Made by a program: the position numbers and the translations under genes. This document shows positions 1 through 10,500 of a DNA stretch of 64,000 nt, piece after piece. A model generated the notes under the pieces. It was not told the DNA's origin. It was given only the letters and a program-made list of their open reading frames with translations, and searched no databases. The DNA is from DATAGZ01 sp036263455 (GTDB taxonomy: Bacteria > Pseudomonadota > Alphaproteobacteria > Dongiales > Dongiaceae): contig DATAGZ010000007.1 in assembly GCA_036263455.1 (NCBI GenBank), forward strand, positions 1-64,000, in the 5' to 3' direction. Each line of letters starts with the position of its first letter. The stretch's first letter is position 1.

Positions 1-1032
1 CATGTAGAAATGCGACAGGCGGGCAATTGCCTCGATAATGTCGGTCGATTTGTCCATGACGATAACCGCGGCCGTTCCGAGGCCGGACTGCACCGCCTTG
101 AGCGAATCGAAATCCATCAGGATATCGTCGCAGATCGTCCGGGGCAGGCACGGCACCGAGGAGCCGCCCGGGATGACCGCAAGCAGGTTATCCCAGCCGC
201 CGCGCACGCCGCCGCCATGTTCCTCGATCAGTTGGCGGAGCGGGATGCCCATTTCTTCCTCGACCGTGCAGGGCGTATTCACGTGGCCGGAAATGCAGAA
301 CAGCTTGGTCCCGGTATTTTTAGGCCGGCCAAGACCAGCGAACCAGGACGCGCCACGACGCAAGATTGTAGGCGCGACCGCAATCGTCTCGACATTATTG
401 ACCGTGGTCGGCCGGCCGTAGAGCCCGACCGCCGCCGGAAAAGGCGGCTTCAGCCGCGGCATGCCCTTCTTGCCTTCGAGGCTTTCGAGCATCGCCGATT
501 CCTCGCCGCAGATATAGGCGCCGGCGCCGCGATGCAGATAGACGTCATAATTGAAGCCCGAGCCGCAGGCATTCTTGCCCAGGAGTCCGGCGGCATAGGC
601 TTCTTCCAAGGCCTGCTGCACGTGGCTGGCCTCGTTATAGAATTCGCCGCGTATATAGATATAACAGGCAGTCGTCCCCATCGCGAACCCCGCCACCAGG
701 CACCCTTCGAGCAACAGATGCGGGTCCCAGCGCAGAATATCGCGGTCCTTGCACGTCCCCGGCTCAGATTCATCGGCATTTACAACGAGGTAGCTTGGCT
801 TGTCATCCGATTGCTTCGGCATGAAAGACCATTTGAGGCCAGTACCGAACCCCGCCCCGCCCCGCCCGCGCAGGTCCGATTTCTTGATCTCGTCAATGAT
901 CGTATCCCGCCCGAGCGCGAGCAGCGCCTTGGTATTGTTCCAGATACCGCGTGCCTGCGCGCCCTTGAGCCGCCAATCCTGCTGGCCATAGAGGTTGAGG
1001 AAGATCCGATCCTGGTCTTTAAGCTTGGGCAT
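1..1032 (-). CDS. nuoF: NADH-quinone oxidoreductase subunit F (NuoF), 3' end cut by window
   Basis: NuoF carries the FMN, NADH-binding site and an N3-type 4Fe-4S cluster of respiratory complex I, where NADH is oxidised on the cytoplasmic arm. I translated the minus strand from the ATG at 1032, giving MPKLKDQDRIFLNLYG at the start. The visible 344 residues include the Gly-rich NADH/FMN motif GRGGAGFGTGLKW, the ADESEPGTCKDR stretch and the GAGAYICGEESAM segment. The family is about 430 residues long, so roughly the last 85, including the 4Fe-4S cysteines, lie outside the window. It begins 3 bases after the nuoE stop, so it is in the nuo operon. The long open frame on the opposite strand is a shadow. 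Confidence 0.95.
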   Translation of the reverse strand, partial: MPKLKDQDRIFLNLYGQQDWRLKGAQARGIWNNTKALLALGRDTIIDEIKKSDLRGRGGAGFGTGLKWSFMPKQSDDKPSYLVVNADESEPGTCKDRDILRWDPHLLLEGCLVAGFAMGTTACYIYIRGEFYNEASHVQQALEEAYAAGLLGKNACGSGFNYDVYLHRGAGAYICGEESAMLESLEGKKGMPRLKPPFPAAVGLYGRPTTVNNVETIAVAPTILRRGASWFAGLGRPKNTGTKLFCISGHVNTPCTVEEEMGIPLRQLIEEHGGGVRGGWDNLLAVIPGGSSVPCLPRTICDDILMDFDSLKAVQSGLGTAAVIVMDKSTDIIEAIARLSHFYM

Positions 1033-1035
1033 GGG

Positions 1036-1587
1036 TCAGGCCTTCACCGGTTCGGATCCCTTGCGCCCGATTTGGGAGCCGGGTCGGGGCTGTCGGCCGT
1101 GGGCGCATTCGTCCAGAATAGCATCGAGCTTTTCAACGGAAAGATCCTCGTAGAAATCGTCGTTAATCTGGACGACCGGCGCGTTGACACAAGCGCCGAG
1201 ACATTCGACCTCCATCCAGCTGAACTGACCGTCGGCGGTCACTTCCTTCGCCTCGGTACCGAAACGCTGGCGGCAATGGCGGGTCAATTGATCCGACCCC
1301 CGCAGCCAGCAGGGCGTCGTCCGGCAAATCTGTACGAGGTGACGGCCAACCGGCTTGAGGTTGAACATGCTGTAGAAGCTGGCGACTTCATAGACGCGCA
1401 TCGGCGCCATGGCCAGAACCTCCGCCACGTGTTCGATGGCCGCCCGCGGCAGCCAACCCCCGGCCTGGCGCTGAGCCAGATCGAGCAGCGGAATGACCGC
1501 GCTCGCCTGCCGGCCCTCCGGATAGCGGGCGATGATTTGATCCACGCGCTGCCGGCTTTCCGGGGTGAAGCTGAAAGTGTTGCTCAT
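1036..1587 (-). CDS. nuoE: NADH-quinone oxidoreductase subunit E (NuoE, 24 kDa)
   Basis: Peripheral-arm subunit of complex I that binds the N1a 2Fe-2S cluster next to the NuoF flavin. The 183-residue protein has the thioredoxin-like 2Fe-2S fold signature: Cys88 and Cys93 (CRTTPC), then Cys129 and Cys133 (CLGAC). The N-terminal helical part contains the ASFYSMFNLKPVG stretch typical of the family. The ATG overlaps the nuoD stop as ATGA, and nuoF follows 3 bases on, which indicates translational coupling. Length and all four ligands are normal. Confidence 0.96.
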   Translation of the reverse strand: MSNTFSFTPESRQRVDQIIARYPEGRQASAVIPLLDLAQRQAGGWLPRAAIEHVAEVLAMAPMRVYEVASFYSMFNLKPVGRHLVQICRTTPCWLRGSDQLTRHCRQRFGTEAKEVTADGQFSWMEVECLGACVNAPVVQINDDFYEDLSVEKLDAILDECAHGRQPRPGSQIGRKGSEPVKA

Positions 1588-2762
1588 CGATCGATCTCAC
1601 CGAAGACAATATCCATGGATCCGAGTATGGCAACCGAATCGGCGAGCAGATAGCCCTTGCTCGCAAAATCCATCGCCTGAAGGTGGGCAAATCCCGGGGC
1701 GCGGATCTTGCAGCGATAGGGCCGGTTCGACCCATCGGCGACGAGATAGACACCGAACTCGCCCTTGGGCGCCTCGATCGCGGTATAGGTTTCCCCGGCG
1801 GGGACGTGAAACCCTTCGGTATAAAGCTTGAAATGATGGATGAGCGCCTCCATCGAGTGTTTCATATCGCCGCGCGCGGGCGGAACCACCTTGCGATCAT
1901 CCGAGATGCACGGACCGCCCGGCATGTTCTCGATGCACTGCAGGATGATCTTCAGCGATTGCCGCATCTCTTCGACCCGCACCAGATAGCGGTCATAACA
2001 ATCGCCGTTCTTGCCGACCGGGATATCGAAATCCATCTGGTCATAGACCAGATAAGGCTGCGCCTTGCGCAAGTCCCACGGTACGCCCGAGGCACGCAGC
2101 ATTGGCCCGGTGAAGCCCCAATCGATGGCATCCGCCGCGCTGATGACGCCGATATTGACCAGGCGCTGCTTGAAGATCCGGTTGTCGGTAAGCAGGCCTT
2201 CGAGATCGTCGATGATCCGCGGAAATTGCTCGCACCATTCGCCAATATCCTCGAGGAGGCCGGCGGGCAGATCCTGGTGCACGCCGCCCGGCCGGTAATA
2301 GGCGGCGTGGAGCCGGGCGCCCGAGACGCGCTCATAGAATTCCATCAGCAGTTCGCGCTGCTCGAACGCCCACAGGAAGGGCGTCACCGCACCCACATCC
2401 ATGGCATAGGCGGGAATATTGAGCAAATGGTTGAGGATCCGCGTGATCTCGTCGAACATCACCCTTATATAAGCACCGCGCGGCGGGACCTTGAGCCCGA
2501 GCAGCTTCTCGACCGCCAGGACATAGGCATGCTCCATGCACATGGGCGAGACATAATCCAGCCGGTCGAAATAGGGCAGCGCTTGGAGATAGGTCTTGTA
2601 TTCGATGAGCTTCTCGGTGCCGCGATGCAGGAGGCCAATATGGGGATCGATGCGGCGCACGACTTCCCCATCCATCTCCATCACCATGCGCAGGACACCG
2701 TGGGCCGCCGGATGCTGTGGGCCGAAATTCATGGTGAGCGGCTTGATTTCCGTTTCAGCCAT
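1584..2762 (-). CDS. nuoD: NADH-quinone oxidoreductase subunit D (NuoD, 49 kDa)
   Basis: Complex I subunit that forms part of the quinone-binding cavity with NuoB. The 392-residue protein begins MAETEIKPLTMNFGPQHPAAHG; the GPQHPAAHG motif and the later HIGLLHRGTEKL and EAPKGEFGVYLV segments are diagnostic. The frame is open 19 codons further upstream, but those lie inside nuoC and are not family-like. The chosen ATG overlaps the nuoC stop in a TAATG junction. NuoC and NuoD are separate here, unlike the fused NuoCD of enterobacteria. Confidence 0.96.
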   Translation of the reverse strand: MAETEIKPLTMNFGPQHPAAHGVLRMVMEMDGEVVRRIDPHIGLLHRGTEKLIEYKTYLQALPYFDRLDYVSPMCMEHAYVLAVEKLLGLKVPPRGAYIRVMFDEITRILNHLLNIPAYAMDVGAVTPFLWAFEQRELLMEFYERVSGARLHAAYYRPGGVHQDLPAGLLEDIGEWCEQFPRIIDDLEGLLTDNRIFKQRLVNIGVISAADAIDWGFTGPMLRASGVPWDLRKAQPYLVYDQMDFDIPVGKNGDCYDRYLVRVEEMRQSLKIILQCIENMPGGPCISDDRKVVPPARGDMKHSMEALIHHFKLYTEGFHVPAGETYTAIEAPKGEFGVYLVADGSNRPYRCKIRAPGFAHLQAMDFASKGYLLADSVAILGSMDIVFGEIDR

Positions 2763-3370
2763 TATTTGCTCGCCTTCTCGTCGCCCGGCAGGCGCGCGGC
2801 ATCGACCATGCCCTCCCACGGGCTCTCGAAATCGAAGCGTCGGAAATCCTGGTCGAGCTTGACCCTCTCGTAGACCACGCGCTTCTCATTCTCGTCATAG
2901 CGGACTTCGACATAGCCGGTCAGCGGGAAATCCTTGCGGAACGGATGGCCCTCGAAGCCATAATCCGTGAGGATGCGGCGCAAATCGGGGTGGCCCGTGA
3001 AAAGGATGCCATAGAGGTCATAGGCTTCGCGCTCGAACCAATTGGCGGCGGAGAACAGGCCGCTGATCGAGGGAAGGGTCTCATCTTCGCCCACCGCCAC
3101 CTTGAGGCGGATGCGGTAATTCTGCTTCAGGCTGAGCAGGTGATAGACCACATCGAAACGCTGCCGCCTCTCGGGATAGTCCACGCCGCAGATATCGACG
3201 AGCATCTGAAATTGGCAGTTGGTGTCGTCGCGCAGAAACTTCACCACCTCGACCAGAGCGGTGGATGGGACATGCAGCGTCAGCTCGCCCAGCGCGACGA
3301 TGGGATGCTGTACTCTTTCGCCCAGGCTAGCGCTGAGATAATCGGCAAGTTCGCTGATCGGTTCGGCCAT
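2762..3370 (-). CDS. nuoC: NADH-quinone oxidoreductase subunit C (NuoC, 30 kDa)
   Basis: Peripheral-arm subunit of complex I, 202 residues. The 30-kDa signature region ERREAYDLYGILFTGHPDL is seen here as ERE-AYDLYGILFTGHPD, followed by RRILTDYGFEGHPFRKDFPL, which is characteristic. Its stop overlaps the nuoD start by one base (TAATG), and it starts 2 bases after the nuoB stop. It is cytoplasmic and has no membrane segments. Function follows from family membership and the nuoABCDEF order. Confidence 0.96.
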   Translation of the reverse strand: MAEPISELADYLSASLGERVQHPIVALGELTLHVPSTALVEVVKFLRDDTNCQFQMLVDICGVDYPERRQRFDVVYHLLSLKQNYRIRLKVAVGEDETLPSISGLFSAANWFEREAYDLYGILFTGHPDLRRILTDYGFEGHPFRKDFPLTGYVEVRYDENEKRVVYERVKLDQDFRRFDFESPWEGMVDAARLPGDEKASK

Positions 3371-3371
3371 G

Positions 3372-3905
3372 TTATCGCGCTATGCTGGTGGTGCGCCGGA
3401 TTTTCTTCTGCAGTTGCAGGATACCGTAAACCAGAGCCTCGGCCGTGGGCGGGCAGCCAGGGACATAAATATCCACCGGCACGATGCGGTCGCAGCCGCG
3501 CACGACCGCATAGGAATAATGGTAATAGCCTCCGCCATTGGCGCAGGACCCCATCGAAATGACCCAGCGCGGCTCGGCCATCTGGTCGTAGACCTTGCGC
3601 AGGGCCGGCGCCATCTTATTGGTAAGGGTGCCGGCGACGATCATCACGTCTGACTGGCGCGGCGAGCCGCGCGGGACGACCCCGAAACGGTCGAGATCGT
3701 AGCGTGCCATATAGGCATGCATCATTTCGACCGCGCAGCAAGCGAGCCCGAAGGTCATTGGCCACAGCGAACCAGTACGTGCCCAATTGACGAGCTTGTC
3801 CATCTGGGCAACCACAAAACCCTTATCCTGCAATTCCTGGGTGGCCGCCTTGAGGATCGCATCCTGGTCAGGGCCGGGCGGCAGAGCGCGGTCCATCACT
3901 CCCAT
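3372..3905 (-). CDS. nuoB: NADH-quinone oxidoreductase subunit B (NuoB, PSST)
   Basis: Complex I subunit carrying the N2 4Fe-4S cluster, the last electron carrier before quinone. The tandem-Cys motif FGLACCAVEMMH is present, with the other ligands in SMGSCANGGGYYHYSY and VPGCPPTAEAL. Three in-frame ATGs exist at 3926, 3905 and 3896. I chose 3905 because a GGGAG Shine-Dalgarno sequence lies 7 bases before it and the overlap with nuoA is only 10 bases. The 3926 start would add seven unlikely residues. The protein is 177 residues from this start. Confidence 0.93.
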   Translation of the reverse strand: MGVMDRALPPGPDQDAILKAATQELQDKGFVVAQMDKLVNWARTGSLWPMTFGLACCAVEMMHAYMARYDLDRFGVVPRGSPRQSDVMIVAGTLTNKMAPALRKVYDQMAEPRWVISMGSCANGGGYYHYSYAVVRGCDRIVPVDIYVPGCPPTAEALVYGILQLQKKIRRTTSIAR

Positions 3906-4261
3906 TCCAGCGCTCCCTTTTTCCATTCATAGATGAAGCCCACCGTCAGCACGCCGAGAAAACAGACCATCGACCAGAAGCCGAGCTGGCCAATCCGGCC
4001 GAGCGACACCGCCCAGGGAAACAGGAAAGCGACCTCGAGATCAAAAATGATGAACAGAATCGCCACCAGATAAAAGCGGACATCGAATTGACGGCGCGCA
4101 TTGTCGAAGGCGTCGAATCCGCATTCATAGGGCGACAGCTTTTCCGTGTCGGGCTTCTGTCGCGCCATAAAAAGCGACAGGCCCACCGCAGCCGCGGCCA
4201 CCACGATCGCAACCCCGAGGAACAGCAAAATCGGCAAATATTCTTTCAGTAGATCTTCCAT
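3896..4261 (-). CDS. nuoA: NADH-quinone oxidoreductase subunit A (NuoA)
   Basis: Small membrane subunit of complex I, 121 residues with three hydrophobic segments. The conserved ESPYECGFDAFDNARRQFD region is represented here by LSPYECGFDAFDNARRQFDV in the loop between helices 1 and 2. It is the first gene of the minus-strand nuo operon. The 123 bases between it and the putA stop presumably hold the nuo promoter, but I could not pick a convincing -35/-10 pair. Confidence 0.95.
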   Translation of the reverse strand: MEDLLKEYLPILLFLGVAIVVAAAAVGLSLFMARQKPDTEKLSPYECGFDAFDNARRQFDVRFYLVAILFIIFDLEVAFLFPWAVSLGRIGQLGFWSMVCFLGVLTVGFIYEWKKGALEWE

Positions 4262-4384
4262 GACGATTCCGGACAGCGGCGTACTATAGAGACGCCTCGC
4301 CGCTTCGCAAAGGGTATTTTTGTCTCGCCGCGCTTGCAGCGCGCATCATCCAAGAAACAGTCGAGAAGGTTCGCGAAGAAAGGC

Positions 4385-7300
4385 TTAAGCGTTGGTGCCG
4401 CGAAGCGCGTCCGCGAGGCTGAGCAGGCTGGCATTGCCGCCGGCTGCGGTCGTATCGATGCTGACGGTGCGTTCGGTAGCGAAACGGTGGAGGTAATAGG
4501 GTCCCCCCGCCTTGGGACCGGTGCCGGAAAGCCCCATTCCGCCGAAAGGCTGCACGCCGACCACCGCGCCGATCATATTGCGGTTGACATAAGCGTTGCC
4601 GACCGGGACGGCCGCCAGGACCTCCTCGACCGTGCTTTCGATCCGGCTATGGATGCCCAACGTTAGGCCGTAGCCAGTTGCGCGAATCTGAGCCAGCACG
4701 GCGTCGAGGCGCTGGCCGGAATAGCGGATCACATGCAGGATCGGACCGAATATTTCCTGAGGCAGACGCGCAAGATTATCGATATCGACAGCAAGTGGGC
4801 CAAAAAATGTGCCGTGGGCGCAGTCGGGGCCGGGCTGTCTTTCGCAGAGAATCGTGCCTTCACGTCGCATGCGCTCCGCATGGCGGAGCAGCATATCATG
4901 AGCGTCGCTATCGATGACGGGGCCGACATCCGTGGAAAGCCGGAAAGGGTCACCGATCACGAGCTCCTCCATGGCGCCGGTCAGCATGCCGAGCAATTTC
5001 GGCGCGATATCCTCCTGCACGAACAGAACGCGCAACGCCGAACAACGCTGCCCCGCGCTCTGGAAGGACGAGCTCAGCACATCACGCACGACCTGTTCGG
5101 GCAGGGCCGACGAATCGACGATCATCGCGTTCTGTCCTCCCGTCTCGGCGATCAGGGGGACGATGGGGCCATCCTTGGCGGCCAGTGCCCGATGGATGAG
5201 GCGCGCAGTCTCGGTCGAGCCGGTAAATGCAACCCCAGCCAGCAGCGGATGGGCGATCAGCCGGGCACCGATCTTCGCACCGTCGCCGGGCAGGAGGTGC
5301 AGCACGTTCTTTGGAATGCCCGCTTCATGGAGCAGTCGAACGGCCAGGGTCGCGATGAGCGGCGTCTGCTCGGCCGGCTTGGCGATAACGCAGTTGCCCG
5401 CCGCCAGCGCGGCGCTGACCTGGCCCAGGAAAATCGCCAGGGGAAAGTTCCAGGGAGAAATGCAGGCGAACACGCCGCGTCCCATCAAAGCAAGTTCGTT
5501 GCGCTCGCCGGTCGGGCCGGGCATGGCGCGCGGCGCGGCAAAGTCGTTTCGCGCCTGCTGGGCATAATACCGGCAAAAATCGACGGCCTCGCGCAACTCG
5601 GCCACGGCGTCGGGCAAGGTCTTGCCCGCTTCCGCCATACATAATGCCATCAGGCGGTCGCGATTTTGCTCGAGAAGATCGGCGGCCCGTTCTAGCAAGG
5701 CAGGGCGTTCCGCGCTGCGGGTCCATTCGGGCCAGGCGCGTTGAGCCTGTTCCATCGCCTGGTCGACCTGGGCACCGTCCGCCTCGCGGACTTCGCCGAT
5801 GATCTTGCGGCGATCCGCCGGGTTGGCGAGCGTACGCGCTTCGCCGGGCTGGGCGATGCCGCCAATCACGGGCGCGGCCTCGGCGCCCTGCGCCATGGAT
5901 TTTTCCAGCGCGGGAAGAAGACCCACAAGGGTCAGCGGATCGTTGAGGTCCGTTCCCCGCGAATTGCGGCGCGCGGAACCGTAAAGATCGGCGGGCAGCG
6001 GGATGGCAGGGTGGCGCTTGGGCATCGCAGCCGCCCAGGCGGAAACCGGATCGGCGACGATATCATCGAGCGGTGCCTGCTCGTCCTGGATGCGATTGAC
6101 GAAAGAGGTATTGGCGCCGTTTTCGAGCAGCCGGCGCACCAGATAGGCGAGCAAATCCTCATGGCTGCCGACTGGGGCATAGATCCGGCACGGTATTCCT
6201 GCCCTTTCGGCGGGCACGATCTGTTCGTACAGAGCCTTGCCCATGCCATGCAGGCGCTGGAACTCCAACCGCTCGGCGGCGCGGCGTTCCCCACCAGCCA
6301 ATTCGATCACGGCCGCGAGCGTATGGGCGTTATGGGTCGCAAACATCGGATAGAGATGATCTCCGGCCGCGAGCAGCTTGCGCGCACAGGCGAGGTAGGA
6401 GACATCGGTTCCCACTTTGCGGGTGAAAACCGGATAATCGGCAAGCCCGCGCTCCTGCGTCCATTTGATCTCGCTGTCCCAATAGGCGCCCTTGACCAGG
6501 CGGATCATCAGCCTTCGTTTATAATGCCGCGCCGCTTCGGCAAGCCAGTCGATCAGCGGCAAGCAGCGCTTTTGATAGGATTGGATCGCCAGACCGAAAC
6601 CCTCCCACGCGCCAAGCGACGGATCAGCGAGCACGGCTTCGATAATATCGAGCGAGAGGTCGAGCCGGTCGGCTTCCTCGGCATCCACCGTTAAGGCAAT
6701 ACCGACTCTCTTGGCATCTTGGGCGAGCGCGACGAGCTTCGGGGCGAGCTCGCCCATAACCCGCTCGGCCTGAGCCATCTCATAGCGAGGGTGCAGCGCC
6801 GACAGCTTGATCGAGATACCCGGCCTCTCCCGCGGGCCTTCCCCCGTCCCCGCCGCACCTATCGCAGCAATCGCATCAGCATAGGCCGCGAAATAACGTT
6901 CGGCATCGGCGCCTGTACGCGCACCCTCCCCCAGCATGTCATAGGAATAGCGATAGCCGCGCGCCTCCTGGGTACGGGCGCGCTCCATCGCCTCGGCGAT
7001 CGTACGGCCCATGACGAACTGGCGCCCCAGAATTTTCATGGCCTGCGTGACCGCTTGCCGAATAAAGGGTTCGCCGGAACGTGAGATCAGTCGCTTGAGC
7101 GTGCCGCCAAGATCGCCTGCCTCCCGATCCATTTTCAGGAAGCGGCCGGTCAGCATCAAGGCCCAGGTCGACGCATTGACGAACAGGGAATCGGAGGCTC
7201 CGACATGCGCGGCGAAATTGGCATCGCGCAGCTTGTCCTTGATGAGCCGGTTTGCGGTTTCGGCATCGGGAATGCGAAGCAGCGCCTCGGCCAGGCACAT

Positions 7301-7531
7301 CAGGACAACGCCCTCCTTCGAGGACAGTTCGTAGGTACCTAGAAAAGCGTCGATCCCGCTCTGTTGGTCGCTCGCTTCGCGCACGGCCTGCACCATTGCG
7401 CGGGCACGCGCGTCTATACGTTCCCGTACCTCCGGAGAAAAGCGCGCCGCCTCGATCAACGTGTCGGCCAATTTATTTTCGTCGGGCCGCAGCGCTTCTC
7501 GCACGCGGCGGCGCAACAGGTCGAGCCTCAT
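4385..7531 (-). CDS. putA: Bifunctional proline dehydrogenase / L-glutamate gamma-semialdehyde dehydrogenase (PutA)
   Basis: Oxidises proline to pyrroline-5-carboxylate (FAD, electrons to quinone) and then to glutamate (NAD+). The 1048-residue protein has a helical N-terminus, a proline dehydrogenase barrel at about residues 180-480 (MIRLVKGAYWDSEIKW) and an aldehyde dehydrogenase domain at about 560-1030. The latter has FACISPWNFPLAIF, the catalytic-Glu segment ETGGQNAM and the catalytic Cys in FQSAGQRCSALR. It lacks the N-terminal ribbon-helix-helix repressor domain of enterobacterial trifunctional PutA, so it is the shorter bifunctional type. It starts 4 bases after the gdh stop, so the two genes look co-transcribed. 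Confidence 0.96.
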   Translation of the reverse strand: MRLDLLRRRVREALRPDENKLADTLIEAARFSPEVRERIDARARAMVQAVREASDQQSGIDAFLGTYELSSKEGVVLMCLAEALLRIPDAETANRLIKDKLRDANFAAHVGASDSLFVNASTWALMLTGRFLKMDREAGDLGGTLKRLISRSGEPFIRQAVTQAMKILGRQFVMGRTIAEAMERARTQEARGYRYSYDMLGEGARTGADAERYFAAYADAIAAIGAAGTGEGPRERPGISIKLSALHPRYEMAQAERVMGELAPKLVALAQDAKRVGIALTVDAEEADRLDLSLDIIEAVLADPSLGAWEGFGLAIQSYQKRCLPLIDWLAEAARHYKRRLMIRLVKGAYWDSEIKWTQERGLADYPVFTRKVGTDVSYLACARKLLAAGDHLYPMFATHNAHTLAAVIELAGGERRAAERLEFQRLHGMGKALYEQIVPAERAGIPCRIYAPVGSHEDLLAYLVRRLLENGANTSFVNRIQDEQAPLDDIVADPVSAWAAAMPKRHPAIPLPADLYGSARRNSRGTDLNDPLTLVGLLPALEKSMAQGAEAAPVIGGIAQPGEARTLANPADRRKIIGEVREADGAQVDQAMEQAQRAWPEWTRSAERPALLERAADLLEQNRDRLMALCMAEAGKTLPDAVAELREAVDFCRYYAQQARNDFAAPRAMPGPTGERNELALMGRGVFACISPWNFPLAIFLGQVSAALAAGNCVIAKPAEQTPLIATLAVRLLHEAGIPKNVLHLLPGDGAKIGARLIAHPLLAGVAFTGSTETARLIHRALAAKDGPIVPLIAETGGQNAMIVDSSALPEQVVRDVLSSSFQSAGQRCSALRVLFVQEDIAPKLLGMLTGAMEELVIGDPFRLSTDVGPVIDSDAHDMLLRHAERMRREGTILCERQPGPDCAHGTFFGPLAVDIDNLARLPQEIFGPILHVIRYSGQRLDAVLAQIRATGYGLTLGIHSRIESTVEEVLAAVPVGNAYVNRNMIGAVVGVQPFGGMGLSGTGPKAGGPYYLHRFATERTVSIDTTAAGGNASLLSLADALRGTNA

Positions 7532-7535
7532 ACTC

Positions 7536-10500
7536 CTAACCGATCAGCGAGCGGATCGCCCGGTTAGCAACCGCCAGCATGGCCAGCTCCAGTTTCGCCG
7601 CTTGCTTGAGCTCGGCGAAAAGCTGCTCGACGCGATTGATCGCCGCCATGCGCTGCCCGCGCAATTCATCCAGCGCCGCCTGACCGGTTAGGCCTCGATC
7701 GTTGCGTAGCGCAGCGGAGGTCAAGGCATATTGCTGGCTCACCATATCCTCGATGATGGCAAACACCGCCATGCGCTGCCAGTGCGAATCGCCGATCAGG
7801 GTCCGTGCGCCCTTGCGCAGCCAGTCCAGCTGAAACTGATCGCCCACCAGGAAATAGGTCCGCGCGGTATCGATCACCCCATGCTTGCTTTCCTGGGCCA
7901 GCCGCGCAATATCGAGGCCGTTCACCAGAAAGGAAAGCGCCGCAACCCGGCCAGCCAAGGATTCAGGTACGCCCTGGCCACCCAGCTCGGTGGCCCGCTC
8001 GGCAAGACGGTCGCGATCGGTGGTACTCAGCACGTGCGGCAGCGCCTCTTCCAGCTCGGCAATGCCACTCTCATATCGCGCGATATTCGCGGCGACATCC
8101 AGCGGATGAGTTCCATTGCGGAGATGCCAGATCGTGGCTTGATCCAAAAGGTACTGGATATCGAGAAGCATTTGCGTCTGCGCGTCTGCCGAAACCTTGG
8201 CATCCAACGCCTCGATTCCGCTCCACAGGTCCCGCAAGCGGAAAGTCATGCGCGCAATCACGTAGGCCCGGGCAATCGCCGAAGCGTCAAGGCTGGTCTT
8301 CTCCTTGGCGACATGGGCGAAGGTAGGACCGGCGCGGTTCACCAGCGAATTGGTGGCCACCGTCGCGATGATTTCGCGGCGGAGGCGATGCCGTTCGACC
8401 TTGTCGCGATGGATCTCGCGCAGAGGCGCAGGAAAATAAGTAATCAGGTCTTCGACCATCTGCGGATCATCCGGAAAGTCTCCCGCCAGCAATTCCTCGT
8501 AAAGCGCCATCTTCGCATAAGCAAGAAGCACCGCATTTTCCGGCCGAGTCAGGCCGATACGTTGCGCGAGTCGCTGACGCATGGTTTCGTCATCCGGCAG
8601 GAATTCGATCGTGCGATCCAGTTTGCCGGTTCGCTCCAAACTGTGCATGAAACGGCGCTGCTGATCGATCAGGGTATAGGATTGGGCCTCGGCCATGCTG
8701 ATAGCCTGGCTCTGCAGATAATTATCGCGCAGCACCAAGGCGCCGACCTCGTCGGTCATCGCAGCCAGCAGTTGGTCGCGCTGCGCGATGGTGAGCGCGC
8801 CGGATGCGACGATGTCATTGAGCAGGATCTTGATGTTGACTTCATGGTCCGAGCAATCGACGCCTGCGGAATTGTCCACGGCATCGGTATTGAGCTTCTT
8901 ACCTGACAGCGCCGCCTCAATCCGCCCCCGCTGGGTCGCGCCGAGATTGGCGCCCTCGCCGATGACCTTACACCGGAGGTCGCCTCCGTTGATGCGCACC
9001 GCATCGTTGGCGCGATCGCCGACATCCGCATGGCTTTCGCCCATTGCCTTGACATAGGTGCCGATGCCGCCAAACCACAGCAGATCGCATTCGGCCTTGA
9101 GCATCGCGCGGATGAGCTCGTTGGGCGTCACTTGAGCCTTTTCCAAGCCAAACCGGACCCTGATCTCTTCGGAAAGGGCCAGCGATTTCGTCTTGCGCTC
9201 GAAAATGGCGCCCCCGGGCGACAAGGCGGCCGGATCGTAATCGGCCCAGCTCGAGCGCGGCAGCGCAAAGAGCCGTTTACGCTCGGCAAACCCAATGCGC
9301 GGATCCGGATTGGGGTCGACAAAGATATGCTGGTGGTTGAACGCCCCGATCAGGCGGATGTGCGGACTTTGCAGCATGCCATTGCCGAAGACATCGCCCG
9401 ACATATCGCCCACGCCCACCACGGTGAAGTCGCGGGCCTGGATATCCACGCCCAGTTCCCGGAAATGGCGCTTGACGCATTCCCATGCCCCGCGCGCGGT
9501 GATGCCCATTTTCTTGTGGTCATACCCCGCCGAGCCGCCCGAGGCGAAAGCGTCGCCTAGCCAGAACTGGTGCTCCTGCGAAACGCCGTTGGCGATATCG
9601 GAGAATGTCGCTGTTCCCTTGTCGGCGGCAACGACCAGGTAGGGATCGTCCCCGTCGCGGCGCACCACGGCGGCGGGCGTCACGACCTGCCCGGCGACCA
9701 GATTATCCGTAATATCGAGCAGCCCATGCATCAAGATCTTGTAGCAATGGACGACTTCGGCCATGACTTGGTCGCGCTCACCCGTCACTGGCCGCTTGAC
9801 GACGAAGCCGCCTTTGGAACCGACCGGCACGATGACCGAATTCTTCACCATCTGTGCCTTCATCAGGCCAAGAATCTCGGTACGAAAATCCTCCCGGCGG
9901 TCCGACCAGCGAATGCCCCCGCGCGCCACCTTTCCGCCGCGCAGATGGATGGCCTCGACGCGCGGCGAATAGACCCAGACCTCGACCATCGGTCGCGGCA
10001 ATGGAAGCTCCTCGAGCATATGGGAATCGAGCTTGAAGGAAATGTATTCCTTGTAATTGCCGGCATCGTCGCGCTGGAAGTAATTGGTTCGCAAGGTGGC
10101 CTGCACTGCATTGAGAAAGCGGCGCAGGATGCGGTCTTCGTCGAGATTGCTGACCTTGTCCAGGGCCTTGAGGCAGGATTTCCCGATTTCCTGCGCCCGA
10201 ACGTCGCGCGCTCCGGCCCAGTCCGGATCGAACATGACATTAAAGAGGTTGACCAGCGAAAGCGTAATGGCGCCATAGGCATTGAGGGTCGCCTCCATAT
10301 ATTGCTGGCTGAAGGCAATACCCGCCTGGCGCAGATATTTGCAGTATGCGCGCAATAGCGTGACGTCGCGATGACCCAGACCAGCAGTGAAAAGCAACCG
10401 GTTGAATCCGTCATCTTCTATCCGCCCATGCCACACGCCGTCGAAGGCCTCGCGGAACTTGGCGCGGACATCATCCAGCACGATCTCGCTGCCATCGGCG

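Noticed and set aside
10..1653. A 547-codon open frame on the plus strand across nuoF and nuoE
   Set aside because: It is antisense to two clear complex I genes. Its translation is low complexity and rich in Arg, His and Asp, as mirror frames of GC-rich genes are.
1683..2873. A 396-codon plus-strand frame across nuoD
   Set aside because: Mirror frame of nuoD; no domain, no ribosome site and unlikely composition.
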